From positions 142,773 to 206,772 of IMG/VR virus record IMGVR_UViG_3300050014_000823: DNA of 64,000 nt; one strand, 5' to 3'. This document shows positions 25,638 through 33,189 of this stretch, in pieces. Each line of letters opens with the position of its first letter. Within the stretch, counting starts at the first letter, position 1. Position numbers and translations under genes: made by a program. Under the pieces are notes generated by a model. It saw only the letters and a list, made by a program, of their open reading frames with translations. It did no database searches and was not told the origin of the DNA. The stretch comes from a virus.

Positions 25638-26036
25638 TTAAAAGTTTAAATCTAATTGACCTGATTCGCTGAAGCTATCTTCGGTATAAGTGAATAATAT
25701 TGTTACGTTAAGTTGATTTTCAGATATTGGTTGACCATTATCATCGAGATTCCAATTAAAATTTATTTTATTGATTTTTAAGTTTGGAATGTACTTCGAC
25801 ACAGTAGTTTTGATTTCTTGCTCAACATCTGTAGCGTTTAAAGTATCGTTAGGTTCGAAAATGTATTTCAGTAAGTTTGTACCGTATTCCGGCTCATAAT
25901 ACCTTTCTCCTTTCTGAGTGAGCAACAGCAAAAGCAAGTCAGAACTAAACGCTTCCTTAGTTACTTGTGTCAGTAAGAAATACGTGTTTTTACTTAAATC
26001 GTCATTCAAAGGAAATTTGATATTGTACGTAATCAT
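25638..26036 (-). CDS. Baseplate wedge protein, T4 gp25-like
   Basis: 132 residues. Key features are the helix SSDLLLLLLTQKGERYYEPE and then YGTNLLKYIFEPND, the 'L.t..GER...PeyG..l...iFEp' core of gp25/GpW family wedge proteins found in all contractile injection systems. It contacts the sheath and the gp6-like ring. It has its own promoter motif 13 nt upstream and follows a terminator. Length is normal for the family. Confidence 0.9.
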   Translation of the reverse strand: MITYNIKFPLNDDLSKNTYFLLTQVTKEAFSSDLLLLLLTQKGERYYEPEYGTNLLKYIFEPNDTLNATDVEQEIKTTVSKYIPNLKINKINFNWNLDDNGQPISENQLNVTILFTYTEDSFSESGQLDLNF

Positions 26037-26049
26037 ATAAAGTATTTTC

Positions 26050-26058
26050 CATAAATAC
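26050..26058 (-). promoter_or_regulatory. Late-type promoter motif (GTATTTATG)
   Basis: 13 nt upstream of the gp25-like start at 26036; a second TATTTATA-like copy lies at 26060-26067. Confidence 0.55.
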
Positions 26059-26070
26059 TTATAAATAAAA

Positions 26071-26097
26071 AAATCCCGACATCGATTGCCGGGATTT
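26071..26097 (-). terminator. Terminator hairpin
   Basis: AAATCCCG pairs with CGGGATTT and is followed on the minus strand by a T-run. It ends the unit whose last gene stops at 26121. Confidence 0.7.
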
Positions 26098-26120
26098 GTC
26101 TAAACTTGTCCGAATTGTTA

Positions 26121-26603
26121 TTATACTTCTGCGGTTTTTTTACCACGCTTGCCTTTCTTCTGTGCTTTTTCTTCGTCTTCCTGCTGTTTCTTCTTGTCAT
26201 AGAGACTTTTTATCGACTCGTGTAATACGATGATAGGTTTGTCGCCATACTTAGCAAGAACGCCTGTATGAGTGTTGAAATTTGGTTTTTCGAGTGTCAG
26301 AACATCAGCATCGCTGATACCAACACCTGCAAGGCACTCATCAATTGCAATTACCTGCATGTCTTCTGGTAATTCAGAGAAAATCGATTCGTTGATAACC
26401 ACAACAAAATTAATACCACCACCACCATCTGTATTGGTAAGTGCTTCAATGAGGTCATTTGCTTTAAAAAGTTTGCAGGGGTCATTCTTCTGTTTGTCGT
26501 TACAAAGAACCTCAATTTCCACCCACTGTGGAATGCTGGTCTTCTCACGAACTTCTTCAAAAAGTAATTTTACTTCATCGGATGCTTTTGAAAGTTTTGC
26601 CAT
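26121..26603 (-). CDS. Phage metallopeptidase-like protein lacking the zinc motif
   Basis: 160 residues. The order of segments (INFVVVINESIFSELPEDMQ, a helix AIDECLAGVG, then TGVLAKYG) follows the small phage metallopeptidase family, but the expected HExxH-type helix reads DECLA, so the zinc ligands are gone. The C-terminus is a Lys/Glu-rich helix (KKKQQEDEEKAQKKGKRGKK). If the kinship is right, it is a non-catalytic descendant, perhaps a structural or binding protein. The family call is an inference from pattern. Confidence 0.5.
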   Translation of the reverse strand: MAKLSKASDEVKLLFEEVREKTSIPQWVEIEVLCNDKQKNDPCKLFKANDLIEALTNTDGGGGINFVVVINESIFSELPEDMQVIAIDECLAGVGISDADVLTLEKPNFNTHTGVLAKYGDKPIIVLHESIKSLYDKKKQQEDEEKAQKKGKRGKKTAEV

Positions 26604-26617
26604 TTCGTAATTTGTTT

Positions 26618-27046
26618 TTAATTGTTAATAATAGAACTATATTTATTTTTAATCAGTTCAACTTCAGCCAATAACTCTGCGAAATTTGGATTGTTCTTGT
26701 CAAATGTTTCATCAAGAGTTTTAAGAAAATCACGCATGTCATATACACTTAGTCTTACTGTTTCTTCGATGTCACGTAACATCGCCAATTGTTGCAAAGC
26801 TAAGTCTTTTTCTTTAATTACTTGCATTTTGTCAAAATCTTCCTTAATTGTTGCAGCTTCTGCCTCTGTGACGGTTTTAATCTCTTTATTTGCAGTTGCT
26901 TTTTCATATGCACTGCTAAGAGCACCCGAAAATAACGGATTGTCTGCAAGTTTGTTGACTTCAATGATTTTTTTTGCTGCGTCAGAATTAAATTCTCCTG
27001 TATCGACAGACTTTTTTAAGTTTTCTAAAAACGGTGATAGTGCCAT
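26618..27046 (-). CDS. Uncharacterised helical protein
   Basis: 142 residues, predicted almost entirely helical with a coiled-coil stretch (EKDLALQQLAMLRDIEETVR). It opens MALSPFLENLKKSVDTGEF. It lies between two other uncharacterised genes with short gaps (14 nt and 11 nt) and is probably co-transcribed. No family is recognised. Confidence 0.62.
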   Translation of the reverse strand: MALSPFLENLKKSVDTGEFNSDAAKKIIEVNKLADNPLFSGALSSAYEKATANKEIKTVTEAEAATIKEDFDKMQVIKEKDLALQQLAMLRDIEETVRLSVYDMRDFLKTLDETFDKNNPNFAELLAEVELIKNKYSSIINN

Positions 27047-27057
27047 GTTATTTGATT

Positions 27058-27954
27058 TTAGTGTATACCCATGTTTTCCATTTCGATTCCTTCGAATATC
27101 AGAACATCGTGAGTATTGTTATGAATTATTCTTTTGAAATATTTAGTAACGCCAAAGCCGTGTAACTGACCATATTCGTCTTTAACATAAACTTCTTTAA
27201 TGTCAATAATTTCTTTGAAAATGTCTGAATCCTCAGATATTTCGAGTGTTTTGAACTTAAGCGGAATTAAGAATTCGAGTTGACGATGCTCAAAGCCGAT
27301 TTTTTTAACGTGAAGGAATTCTGCAAGTTGTTCGATTTTATTAACTGCGTCTTTATTCTCACGTTCAACTTTAAGTGGAAATTCCCAAGACTTAACAACT
27401 GCAACCTCAAACTCAATCTTTTCTTCCTGTGCCTTCTCCATTGCCTCATATAATTTTCCCATTCCAGCCACAATTGGCTTATTGTTGAAGATGTACAGTA
27501 ATTCCAAGTCATCGTCTTTGGTACGTCTTTCTTCGTATTCCTTGAGAAATACTTCTTCCATTGTCTTCCCGGCATTTTTATGTTTCTCATCGTAAAATCC
27601 ATAATGCTCATGTGTTCTACCTTGAGTATCTTTCATGCCATATGAAGTGCCGTACTTGTCTGCAGCAACCGCCATTTGATGTGGTGTTGCAGTACGCATG
27701 AATTTATCGGCTTTCTTGAGAATTTCGTAATAATCTTTCACGTACTTTTCGTCTGTTTGTCCTTGATAGAATTTTTCAAGAGTTTGATTTCTATGAAGTT
27801 TACGAGTTTCTTTTTTATCTCTCTCACCCAAATCATTTGGGTCGGCTTTCAGAATTTCCTGTTCGGTGTTATATAATGCAATAGTAATTGCAATTATCAT
27901 GGTGTGGACCTTGATATAACACCAGAAATATATTTTCTTGAAGAAGTCTATCAT
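27058..27954 (-). CDS. Uncharacterised protein with N-terminal membrane segment
   Basis: 298 residues from ATG 27954, which overlaps the preceding stop as ATGA; a longer frame from 28014 is possible. The first 28 residues (MIDFFKKIYFWCYIKVHTM, then IIAITIALY) form a membrane anchor, followed by a charged cytosolic part rich in Glu and Lys. The C-terminal 100 residues (HRQLEFLIPLKFKTLEIS, FKEIIDIKEVYVKDEYG) look like a beta domain. No family is recognised. The four-gene run 26121-28613 may act together. Confidence 0.6.
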   Translation of the reverse strand: MIDFFKKIYFWCYIKVHTMIIAITIALYNTEQEILKADPNDLGERDKKETRKLHRNQTLEKFYQGQTDEKYVKDYYEILKKADKFMRTATPHQMAVAADKYGTSYGMKDTQGRTHEHYGFYDEKHKNAGKTMEEVFLKEYEERRTKDDDLELLYIFNNKPIVAGMGKLYEAMEKAQEEKIEFEVAVVKSWEFPLKVERENKDAVNKIEQLAEFLHVKKIGFEHRQLEFLIPLKFKTLEISEDSDIFKEIIDIKEVYVKDEYGQLHGFGVTKYFKRIIHNNTHDVLIFEGIEMENMGIH

Positions 27955-28613
27955 TTTTGCATGTCGGCTATTATCTGAGACACACTGTCCGGTAATTTTC
28001 TTTTCATTGTCCATTGTGAACCAAATGTTCCGGGAGTTTCATACTTTTTCGCATTGCGTTCTTCGACAACCTCCAACGGTATTCTGTTAACAATTACATC
28101 CAAGTCGTCTTTGAAACTCTCGTATGAGATAATTCCAAGCGCATGCATTCTTGACAATCTCTGCTCTGGAGTGGTCTTGGCAATGTATTCGTCCATTCTT
28201 TTGGTAAGACTGACAACACCTGCAGAAACAACTTCGAAGGTTTTGATTTTCTTGTAAAGTTCTCTTTCGAAAACAAATACGTATGCCTTAGATATGTTAT
28301 AAATAACCTTATCAAATGCTCGTACATACCATTTTACTGGCAGTGGCTTAAGTTCACCACGTTTATAGTCAACAGCATTATAGAAAAATTTTCTATACTT
28401 ATCACTGTCGAGAATCTTCATGATTTCCTTATACCTTCTTGCTCTTGCATCGTTCCATACAGAAGCAGTTGTAATGTTATTTACCGCAAGGTATTGCATG
28501 AATACCGGATGACAATCGTTTACATAACGACCTGCGAGACTTCTACTTAAATTAGTAAGCCATCTAAAGAGTATGAATCTCTTTTTTTCTTTGTTTTTAG
28601 TTGGTATTTTCAT
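27951..28613 (-). CDS. Uncharacterised protein
   Basis: 220 residues, basic and helical, opening MKIPTKNKEKKRFILFRWL. It contains a segment TTPEQRLSRMHALGIISYES. No family is recognised. It is separated by 11 nt from the glycosyltransferase gene upstream and overlaps the next gene by 4 nt, so it belongs to the same transcript. Confidence 0.6.
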   Translation of the reverse strand: MKIPTKNKEKKRFILFRWLTNLSRSLAGRYVNDCHPVFMQYLAVNNITTASVWNDARARRYKEIMKILDSDKYRKFFYNAVDYKRGELKPLPVKWYVRAFDKVIYNISKAYVFVFERELYKKIKTFEVVSAGVVSLTKRMDEYIAKTTPEQRLSRMHALGIISYESFKDDLDVIVNRIPLEVVEERNAKKYETPGTFGSQWTMKRKLPDSVSQIIADMQK

Positions 28614-28624
28614 TGTTTTTAGTT

Positions 28625-30007
28625 TTAAACTACTGCCAAAGATTTCATAACTGCAGCTTTGTAAAATTCCGCACGTTTTTTAGTAACTTCGGCAAGATTA
28701 TATTCTTCTTTAAAGTCCTCATATAGCTGTTCCCCAAGTTGTTTACGAAGGTCTGCATCTAATATCAGTCTCTTTAAATACTTCTGCCAATACTTTCTGG
28801 CATTTTTTTCTGCAGGAATCAACACACAATTTTCCATGTGTCTACCATCCACATCGTATGGTGGAATATCTGAACAGACAATTGGAAGTTTCCTTGTCCA
28901 ACATTCAACCTGTTTCAAATTTGACTTCATCCTGTTAAATGGATTGTCGGCAAGTGGTGCGATTACTATATCGGTTTCATCCAATACCTGTGCGTATGTA
29001 TTGGCTTTCTGTGTCCATCTACGAGCAAAGTTACCTTCATTATCATACTTCACATTTCTTTCGAAGTTGCCGAGCCATTCGAGATAATCTTTGTCTTGAA
29101 TATTTCTGTGATTATCGGTCAAAATCTTTTCGTAAACAAGATATACGCTTTCTTCTGACTTAATATCACGTTGTTCCTGATTGAAAACTTTACCCCTGTA
29201 CTTTTCTTTTAATGCTTCAGGTAAACCAGGAATTAAATCAACATTACCACGACTTTTGTTAATTATTTTAACATTACCAATGGTCCAAAGTCCTAATTTC
29301 TGCAATTCAGTACCAAATTCCTGGTTGAATGTAATATCAGTTGTATTACCTTCTGTGTCCCAACCTGCAATAATGACTTTGAATTTATCATGGAGCATTG
29401 GGTCACCATTAAGTACATTGAATACTCCATCGAGTTGTTCAACGTCACCCATGTGAGAAGAACCTGCCATGTAAGTAATTCTTACACGACCATCTGGGTC
29501 GGGTTTCCAGTTGTTCTGAAACTGCTTCATCCAAGTAGGGTCAATACTGTTATAGAACACCATGACATTATCCTTACCTGTCACTTTACGAATTTCGTCC
29601 GCAAATATGTCCGTAGTTGTAGTAACATAGTCAGCAATCTTTAAGTTTTCCAGAATTGGAATATGCATTTTCTTTTCCTGTGCAAGACCATAGAACGGGT
29701 GATTCTTATGTAGTTGCCAGTAGTCGTCAATGTCCACAATCAATATTACACCTGACTTACGCAATTCAGTTGCAAGTAACTGCATCTGTTTTGGGTCGGG
29801 AAGAAATTGACGGTGATAATGTATAATGTGAAATGTTTTGAGATAATCAATTGTCTTAGGGTCATTAAAGTCTAATTCGGGGTTGATTTCAACATAAAAA
29901 TCTTCTGAATGATTCCTATCGAGTTCCGTTGCCGGGGTTAATGTTCTGAAGTAGTTTACACCTGCTCCATCTAAGTTGTAGAATAAAATTCTAATTTTTC
30001 CGTCCAT
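28625..30007 (-). CDS. GT4-like glycosyltransferase
   Basis: 460 residues from ATG 30007 (MDGKIRILFYNLDGAGVNYFR); a longer frame from a TTG at 30040 is less likely. Two Rossmann-like halves are visible: GVILIVDIDDYWQLHKNHPF in the first, and VRITYMAGSSHMGD then DIVIAPLADNPFNRMKSNLK and YWTRKLPIVCSD-type segments in the second, as in GT-B enzymes of the GT4 group. The promoter motif lies at 30046-30054. It would move a sugar from a nucleotide donor; the acceptor could be a virion protein, DNA or a host glycan. Confidence 0.78.
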   Translation of the reverse strand: MDGKIRILFYNLDGAGVNYFRTLTPATELDRNHSEDFYVEINPELDFNDPKTIDYLKTFHIIHYHRQFLPDPKQMQLLATELRKSGVILIVDIDDYWQLHKNHPFYGLAQEKKMHIPILENLKIADYVTTTTDIFADEIRKVTGKDNVMVFYNSIDPTWMKQFQNNWKPDPDGRVRITYMAGSSHMGDVEQLDGVFNVLNGDPMLHDKFKVIIAGWDTEGNTTDITFNQEFGTELQKLGLWTIGNVKIINKSRGNVDLIPGLPEALKEKYRGKVFNQEQRDIKSEESVYLVYEKILTDNHRNIQDKDYLEWLGNFERNVKYDNEGNFARRWTQKANTYAQVLDETDIVIAPLADNPFNRMKSNLKQVECWTRKLPIVCSDIPPYDVDGRHMENCVLIPAEKNARKYWQKYLKRLILDADLRKQLGEQLYEDFKEEYNLAEVTKKRAEFYKAAVMKSLAVV

Positions 30008-30045
30008 CTTGTGTTTATAAAATATTATAAAATTATGCAATTAAT

Positions 30046-30054
30046 TATAAATAC
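30046..30054 (-). promoter_or_regulatory. GTATTTATA late-type promoter motif
   Basis: 38 nt upstream of the GT4-like start at 30007. Confidence 0.55.
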
Positions 30055-30101
30055 GTAAAAATAGCGGAAAATCTGCCAAGTGGCAAGACATTTTAAAAAA
30101 A

Positions 30102-30122
30102 AAGCCAACAAATCGTTGGCTT
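30102..30122 (-). terminator. Terminator hairpin
   Basis: AAGCCAAC pairs with GTTGGCTT and is followed by a long T-run on the minus strand. It ends the unit of the gene stopping at 30145. Confidence 0.72.
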
Positions 30123-30144
30123 AATATCGTTAAATTAGATTAGG

Positions 30145-30513
30145 TTACTCATTACCAGGAACTTCGGTGTCGTGTAATTTCTTCCCAATCTTTTTTCTTG
30201 GAGTAGTGTCAACCCTCATATCAATATTTTTGGGTTCTTCCACAGGTGCTGTTGTAACAACTGGTTTACCTGCATTCATACTATTGTTCAACTCGTTAGT
30301 GCTTACTTCGATGACGCTAATGAGTTTCTTCACTCTTAATTTATGTACTGAGAGTGGTAATGAATGTATTTGTAAGAAAATAGTTTCACCGGGTTTAACC
30401 TGAATACTTTTTCTCTGCATAGAATCAACATAGTCAATCGACAGTGTTGTGTTGAATTTCAAATCACGCTTTCCTGCGGTATTTGTTAAGTTTGTTATTT
30501 TGTAGTTTGCCAT
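30145..30513 (-). CDS. Small uncharacterised protein, possibly virion-associated
   Basis: 122 residues. The N-terminal 80 residues form a beta domain (MANYKITNLTNTAGKRDLKF, VKPGETIFLQ). The tail is Pro/Lys-rich and disordered. The gene follows the ParB/ART-like gene by 8 nt, so they are probably co-expressed. No family is recognised. Confidence 0.6.
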   Translation of the reverse strand: MANYKITNLTNTAGKRDLKFNTTLSIDYVDSMQRKSIQVKPGETIFLQIHSLPLSVHKLRVKKLISVIEVSTNELNNSMNAGKPVVTTAPVEEPKNIDMRVDTTPRKKIGKKLHDTEVPGNE

Positions 30514-30521
30514 TGTAGTAG

Positions 30522-31361
30522 TTATTTAAGTCCTTGTATTAATGTATCGCCATATTTAATGCCATCATATCCCATATGCTGTGCTTTTTCGGCAATTGCT
30601 TTATTTTTTAAGTTAATTGGTGGAACTTTATATTGTTCACCTAATTTTTCAAAGTTTACGTGCGGAAACCATGCTTTAGCAAGTACTTCTGCAGGTATTT
30701 GGCTGTCCTTATACTCGATGCCTAAGTCATTGGTATCAAGTAAGTTTTCAAAATCAATCTGATATTTAATAAATCCTTCAACAGGTGTTAATGTAAAGAA
30801 ATTTCCAATGACGGACCTTTCTTTAATTGGTTCTCTACGATACGCAATTATCGACTGGTCATTTTTGCTTGGATTTTCTGATTCAACGCCTGCATTATTT
30901 TCTTCAAGTGCTGAAAGAAATTCATTGTAGCTTACACCTGAGTTTGTTTGATTATTTGCATTAAGAACATCCTGTCCGACCACTTCTTCCATTTTCTGCA
31001 CTTCGGTATAGTCATAAACGTCCTGTATTTTATTTAAAAGTCTGCAGGCATCTTTAAATTCTAAGTCGATTTTAATTGCTGTCAACGGTAAGTTATCTGT
31101 TGTGGCAAAAACATACCGATGATGCCCGTCACAGATGGTATTTTCTTTATCAAGCCAAATTGGATTCATATCATTTGGCTTTGCTTTTTCAACATCATCA
31201 GAAAAAGTAAATCCTTGTGACACATTTAAATTTTTTAACTCTTCTGGACTAATTTGAATGTATTCATAATCAACACCCTCCTCATCGAGTTGTTTCACGA
31301 CAGCATCAACAGGTGCGCTAATCTGTGGCAAATAGTACGGCTTGTGTTTCATTCTTATCAT
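30522..31361 (-). CDS. Small polyvalent protein: ParB-like domain plus ART-like domain
   Basis: 279 residues. The N-terminal third has a ParB/sulfiredoxin-type core: IQISPEELKNLNVSQGF and the signature ICDGHHRYVFATTDNLPL. A linker of about 60 residues follows. The C-terminus (IGNFFTLTP, AEKAQHMGYDGIKYGD) resembles the ends of ADP-ribosyltransferase-like domains found in phage polyvalent proteins. ParB-like domains can be NTPases or nucleases. Its closeness to the 2688-residue protein suggests a shared role in the first steps of infection. The DUF723-type gene overlaps its start by 4 nt (ATGA). Confidence 0.6.
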   Translation of the reverse strand: MIRMKHKPYYLPQISAPVDAVVKQLDEEGVDYEYIQISPEELKNLNVSQGFTFSDDVEKAKPNDMNPIWLDKENTICDGHHRYVFATTDNLPLTAIKIDLEFKDACRLLNKIQDVYDYTEVQKMEEVVGQDVLNANNQTNSGVSYNEFLSALEENNAGVESENPSKNDQSIIAYRREPIKERSVIGNFFTLTPVEGFIKYQIDFENLLDTNDLGIEYKDSQIPAEVLAKAWFPHVNFEKLGEQYKVPPINLKNKAIAEKAQHMGYDGIKYGDTLIQGLK

Positions 31362-32101
31362 ATTACTGACAAATTTTTTAATTCACATTCTAATGCTTCT
31401 TTAACAGTGCCTAATACAGAATAAGGTATTTTAATTAATTTATAGCCATTGTTAATAGCATAATTAATTTTAATTTTGTCACGTTTTTTTGTATCCAATA
31501 AAGCATTGTCACCACCAAAAAAATCAACAGATTTATAATGTTGAATTCCATCGAACTCTATGAATATTTTATGTTTGGGTAGATAAAAATCATAATATAA
31601 ATTCGAAACAGATTTTAAATTATTAAATGTTACTTCACGCTCAAAGTTAATGTTGTGTTTCAACAAAATATTTGCTATTTGTTCTTCATTATGTGAAGCA
31701 CGACATTTTCTACATCCATATCCATGTAAATGTGCATGGGGCGTTTGTTCAAATTTACCATGCTTATTACAAATAATCGTTATTTTGTTTTCATATCCAC
31801 CATATTTTACTAACGAATAATCAAATCTATTGCCGTGCATTTCTTTTGCTTTTTCAATAAAAGTTTCATTGGTGAACCTATTTTCTTTTGAGATTTTTTC
31901 GTATTGACATTTCTTACACCCATATCCCGTTAAATGGTCATTCGGTGTTTGCAAAAATTCTCCATGTTTAGTACAAATAATAATAACTTTATTTTTGTTG
32001 CCAACATACTCAACTTTCGAATAATCATATTTATCACCATGTTTATTTAGTGATTTTAATATGAATTCTCCTGTGTTTGATTTTTTTGTTGACCTAATCA
32101 T
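31358..32101 (-). CDS. DUF723-type homing endonuclease-like protein
   Basis: 247 residues. Two DUF723-like repeats (KYDYSKVEYVGNKNKVIIIC; RFDYSLVKYGGYENKITIIC), each with Cys/His zinc-type positions (GYGCKKC, GYGCRKC), precede a nuclease segment with YYDFYLPKHKIFIEFDGIQH. It is paralogous to 24942-25634 and 44110-44829. It has its own promoter motif 13 nt upstream and overlaps the next gene by 4 nt, so it has either brought a promoter or taken over that of the ParB/ART gene. Confidence 0.78.
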   Translation of the reverse strand: MIRSTKKSNTGEFILKSLNKHGDKYDYSKVEYVGNKNKVIIICTKHGEFLQTPNDHLTGYGCKKCQYEKISKENRFTNETFIEKAKEMHGNRFDYSLVKYGGYENKITIICNKHGKFEQTPHAHLHGYGCRKCRASHNEEQIANILLKHNINFEREVTFNNLKSVSNLYYDFYLPKHKIFIEFDGIQHYKSVDFFGGDNALLDTKKRDKIKINYAINNGYKLIKIPYSVLGTVKEALECELKNLSVI

Positions 32102-32114
32102 AGAATTATTTTAC

Positions 32115-32123
32115 TATAAATAC
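32115..32123 (-). promoter_or_regulatory. GTATTTATA late-type promoter motif
   Basis: 13 nt upstream of the homing gene start at 32101. Confidence 0.6.
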
Positions 32124-32124
32124 A

Positions 32125-32694
32125 TCAGATTATAATTTTTTTTAGTTCGTCTTGAATAATGCATAATGCATTCTGACTTCGACTTGTTTCTGTCAAAGCA
32201 ATAGTACCTTCAGTTGCACGATAAATATTAAATTCAACACCCGATGGTAGTTTACTTCTGATTTCTTCGTATGCTTCAATATCAACATCACGGTCCTCAT
32301 AGACGTTTATTACCTTCAAGTCTGGTAGTTGCTGTACATAACGCATAACCTTAACACCTTTGTTGCCTTCTGCACGTTTCATGTCAAATTTATCGACTTT
32401 GATTTTATTTGCATCAAGTACTGCTTCAACTTCTGAACGTAGTTTTTCCATTCTCGATGTTAAAACAATAACATAAGTTCCGGGAGTTACAATCTCTTTT
32501 TTGAGTTGTTTTAACACACTTGGAAATGGTTTGATGTCAAAAACCTCTAAGTCCAGGCTTTCTGGTCTACCCCACCATCCACTAAATGGATATTCTTTAT
32601 CCATTTTCTCCGACCATTCTTTTTTACCTGTTTCTGGCATAGGAGAATTCATAAGTGTCCCGTCAAAATCAAATACTGCTAATCTCTTAATCAT
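32125..32694 (-). CDS. HAD-family protein like the HAD domain of 'Swiss Army Knife' RNA repair proteins
   Basis: 189 residues from ATG 32694, which overlaps the upstream stop as ATGA. HAD motif I is FDFDGTLM (Asp 9, Asp 11). The following PFSGWWGRPESLDLEVFDIK and VIVLTSRMEKLRSEVEAVL, then NVYEDRDVD, fit the HAD_SAK subgroup linked to RNA repair. It may act as a 3'-phosphatase or similar on broken RNA ends. It directly follows the PD-(D/E)XK gene and the giant protein with CCA-adding and 2H domains, which supports a role in RNA repair. The substrate is inferred. Confidence 0.7.
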   Translation of the reverse strand: MIKRLAVFDFDGTLMNSPMPETGKKEWSEKMDKEYPFSGWWGRPESLDLEVFDIKPFPSVLKQLKKEIVTPGTYVIVLTSRMEKLRSEVEAVLDANKIKVDKFDMKRAEGNKGVKVMRYVQQLPDLKVINVYEDRDVDIEAYEEIRSKLPSGVEFNIYRATEGTIALTETSRSQNALCIIQDELKKIII

Positions 32695-33188
32695 AACAAA
32701 CAATTATATTTTATTTCATTAATATTGCTTATCTCTGAGCAATACGGTGCAAATATATCTTTTTTTATTAAATAAATGTTCATTTCCTTAGTAATATTTC
32801 CTTCTTGTTGAACGCTAAAGGTTTCATATCGAGTTTCAGGATGCTCAACAATACAATCGTGAATTCTTTGCTTCTCAATTATGTATGCTGTTTCTCCGTC
32901 TGCAATAAGCCAATAATCTGCTTTGGTAATCAATAAACCCGACCACCTGCCATTACAGCCAACCTCAATACAAATATTGCCCGTAATATAAGACATTTCA
33001 TCATACTTACATTCAAGAGTCTTTGAGGATTTACTGAAATCTCCGTTGAAAAGAATTATGTCGTAGAAACTATAATCTTCTCTTTTCATGTTTTTGTATG
33101 CGAGAGGTAATACCTTACTATTGATATCTTCTAAGACGAATTTTTCAAAATCAAATCCTTTTGCAGATGCTTCTTTCCAACTTGGCAT
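32691..33188 (-). CDS. PD-(D/E)XK-like nuclease family protein
   Basis: 165 residues. GFDFEKFVLEDI leads to SFYDIILF (Asp 43) and TLECKYDE (Glu 59, Lys 61), the spaced D...ExK core of PD-(D/E)XK nucleases. CNGRWSGLLITKADYWLIAD follows, as in small phage proteins of this fold that recognise or resolve DNA structures. It starts 2 nt before the giant gene's stop and overlaps the HAD gene by 4 nt. Activity and target (DNA or RNA) are unknown. Confidence 0.65.
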   Translation of the reverse strand: MPSWKEASAKGFDFEKFVLEDINSKVLPLAYKNMKREDYSFYDIILFNGDFSKSSKTLECKYDEMSYITGNICIEVGCNGRWSGLLITKADYWLIADGETAYIIEKQRIHDCIVEHPETRYETFSVQQEGNITKEMNIYLIKKDIFAPYCSEISNINEIKYNCLL

Positions 33189-33189
33189 A

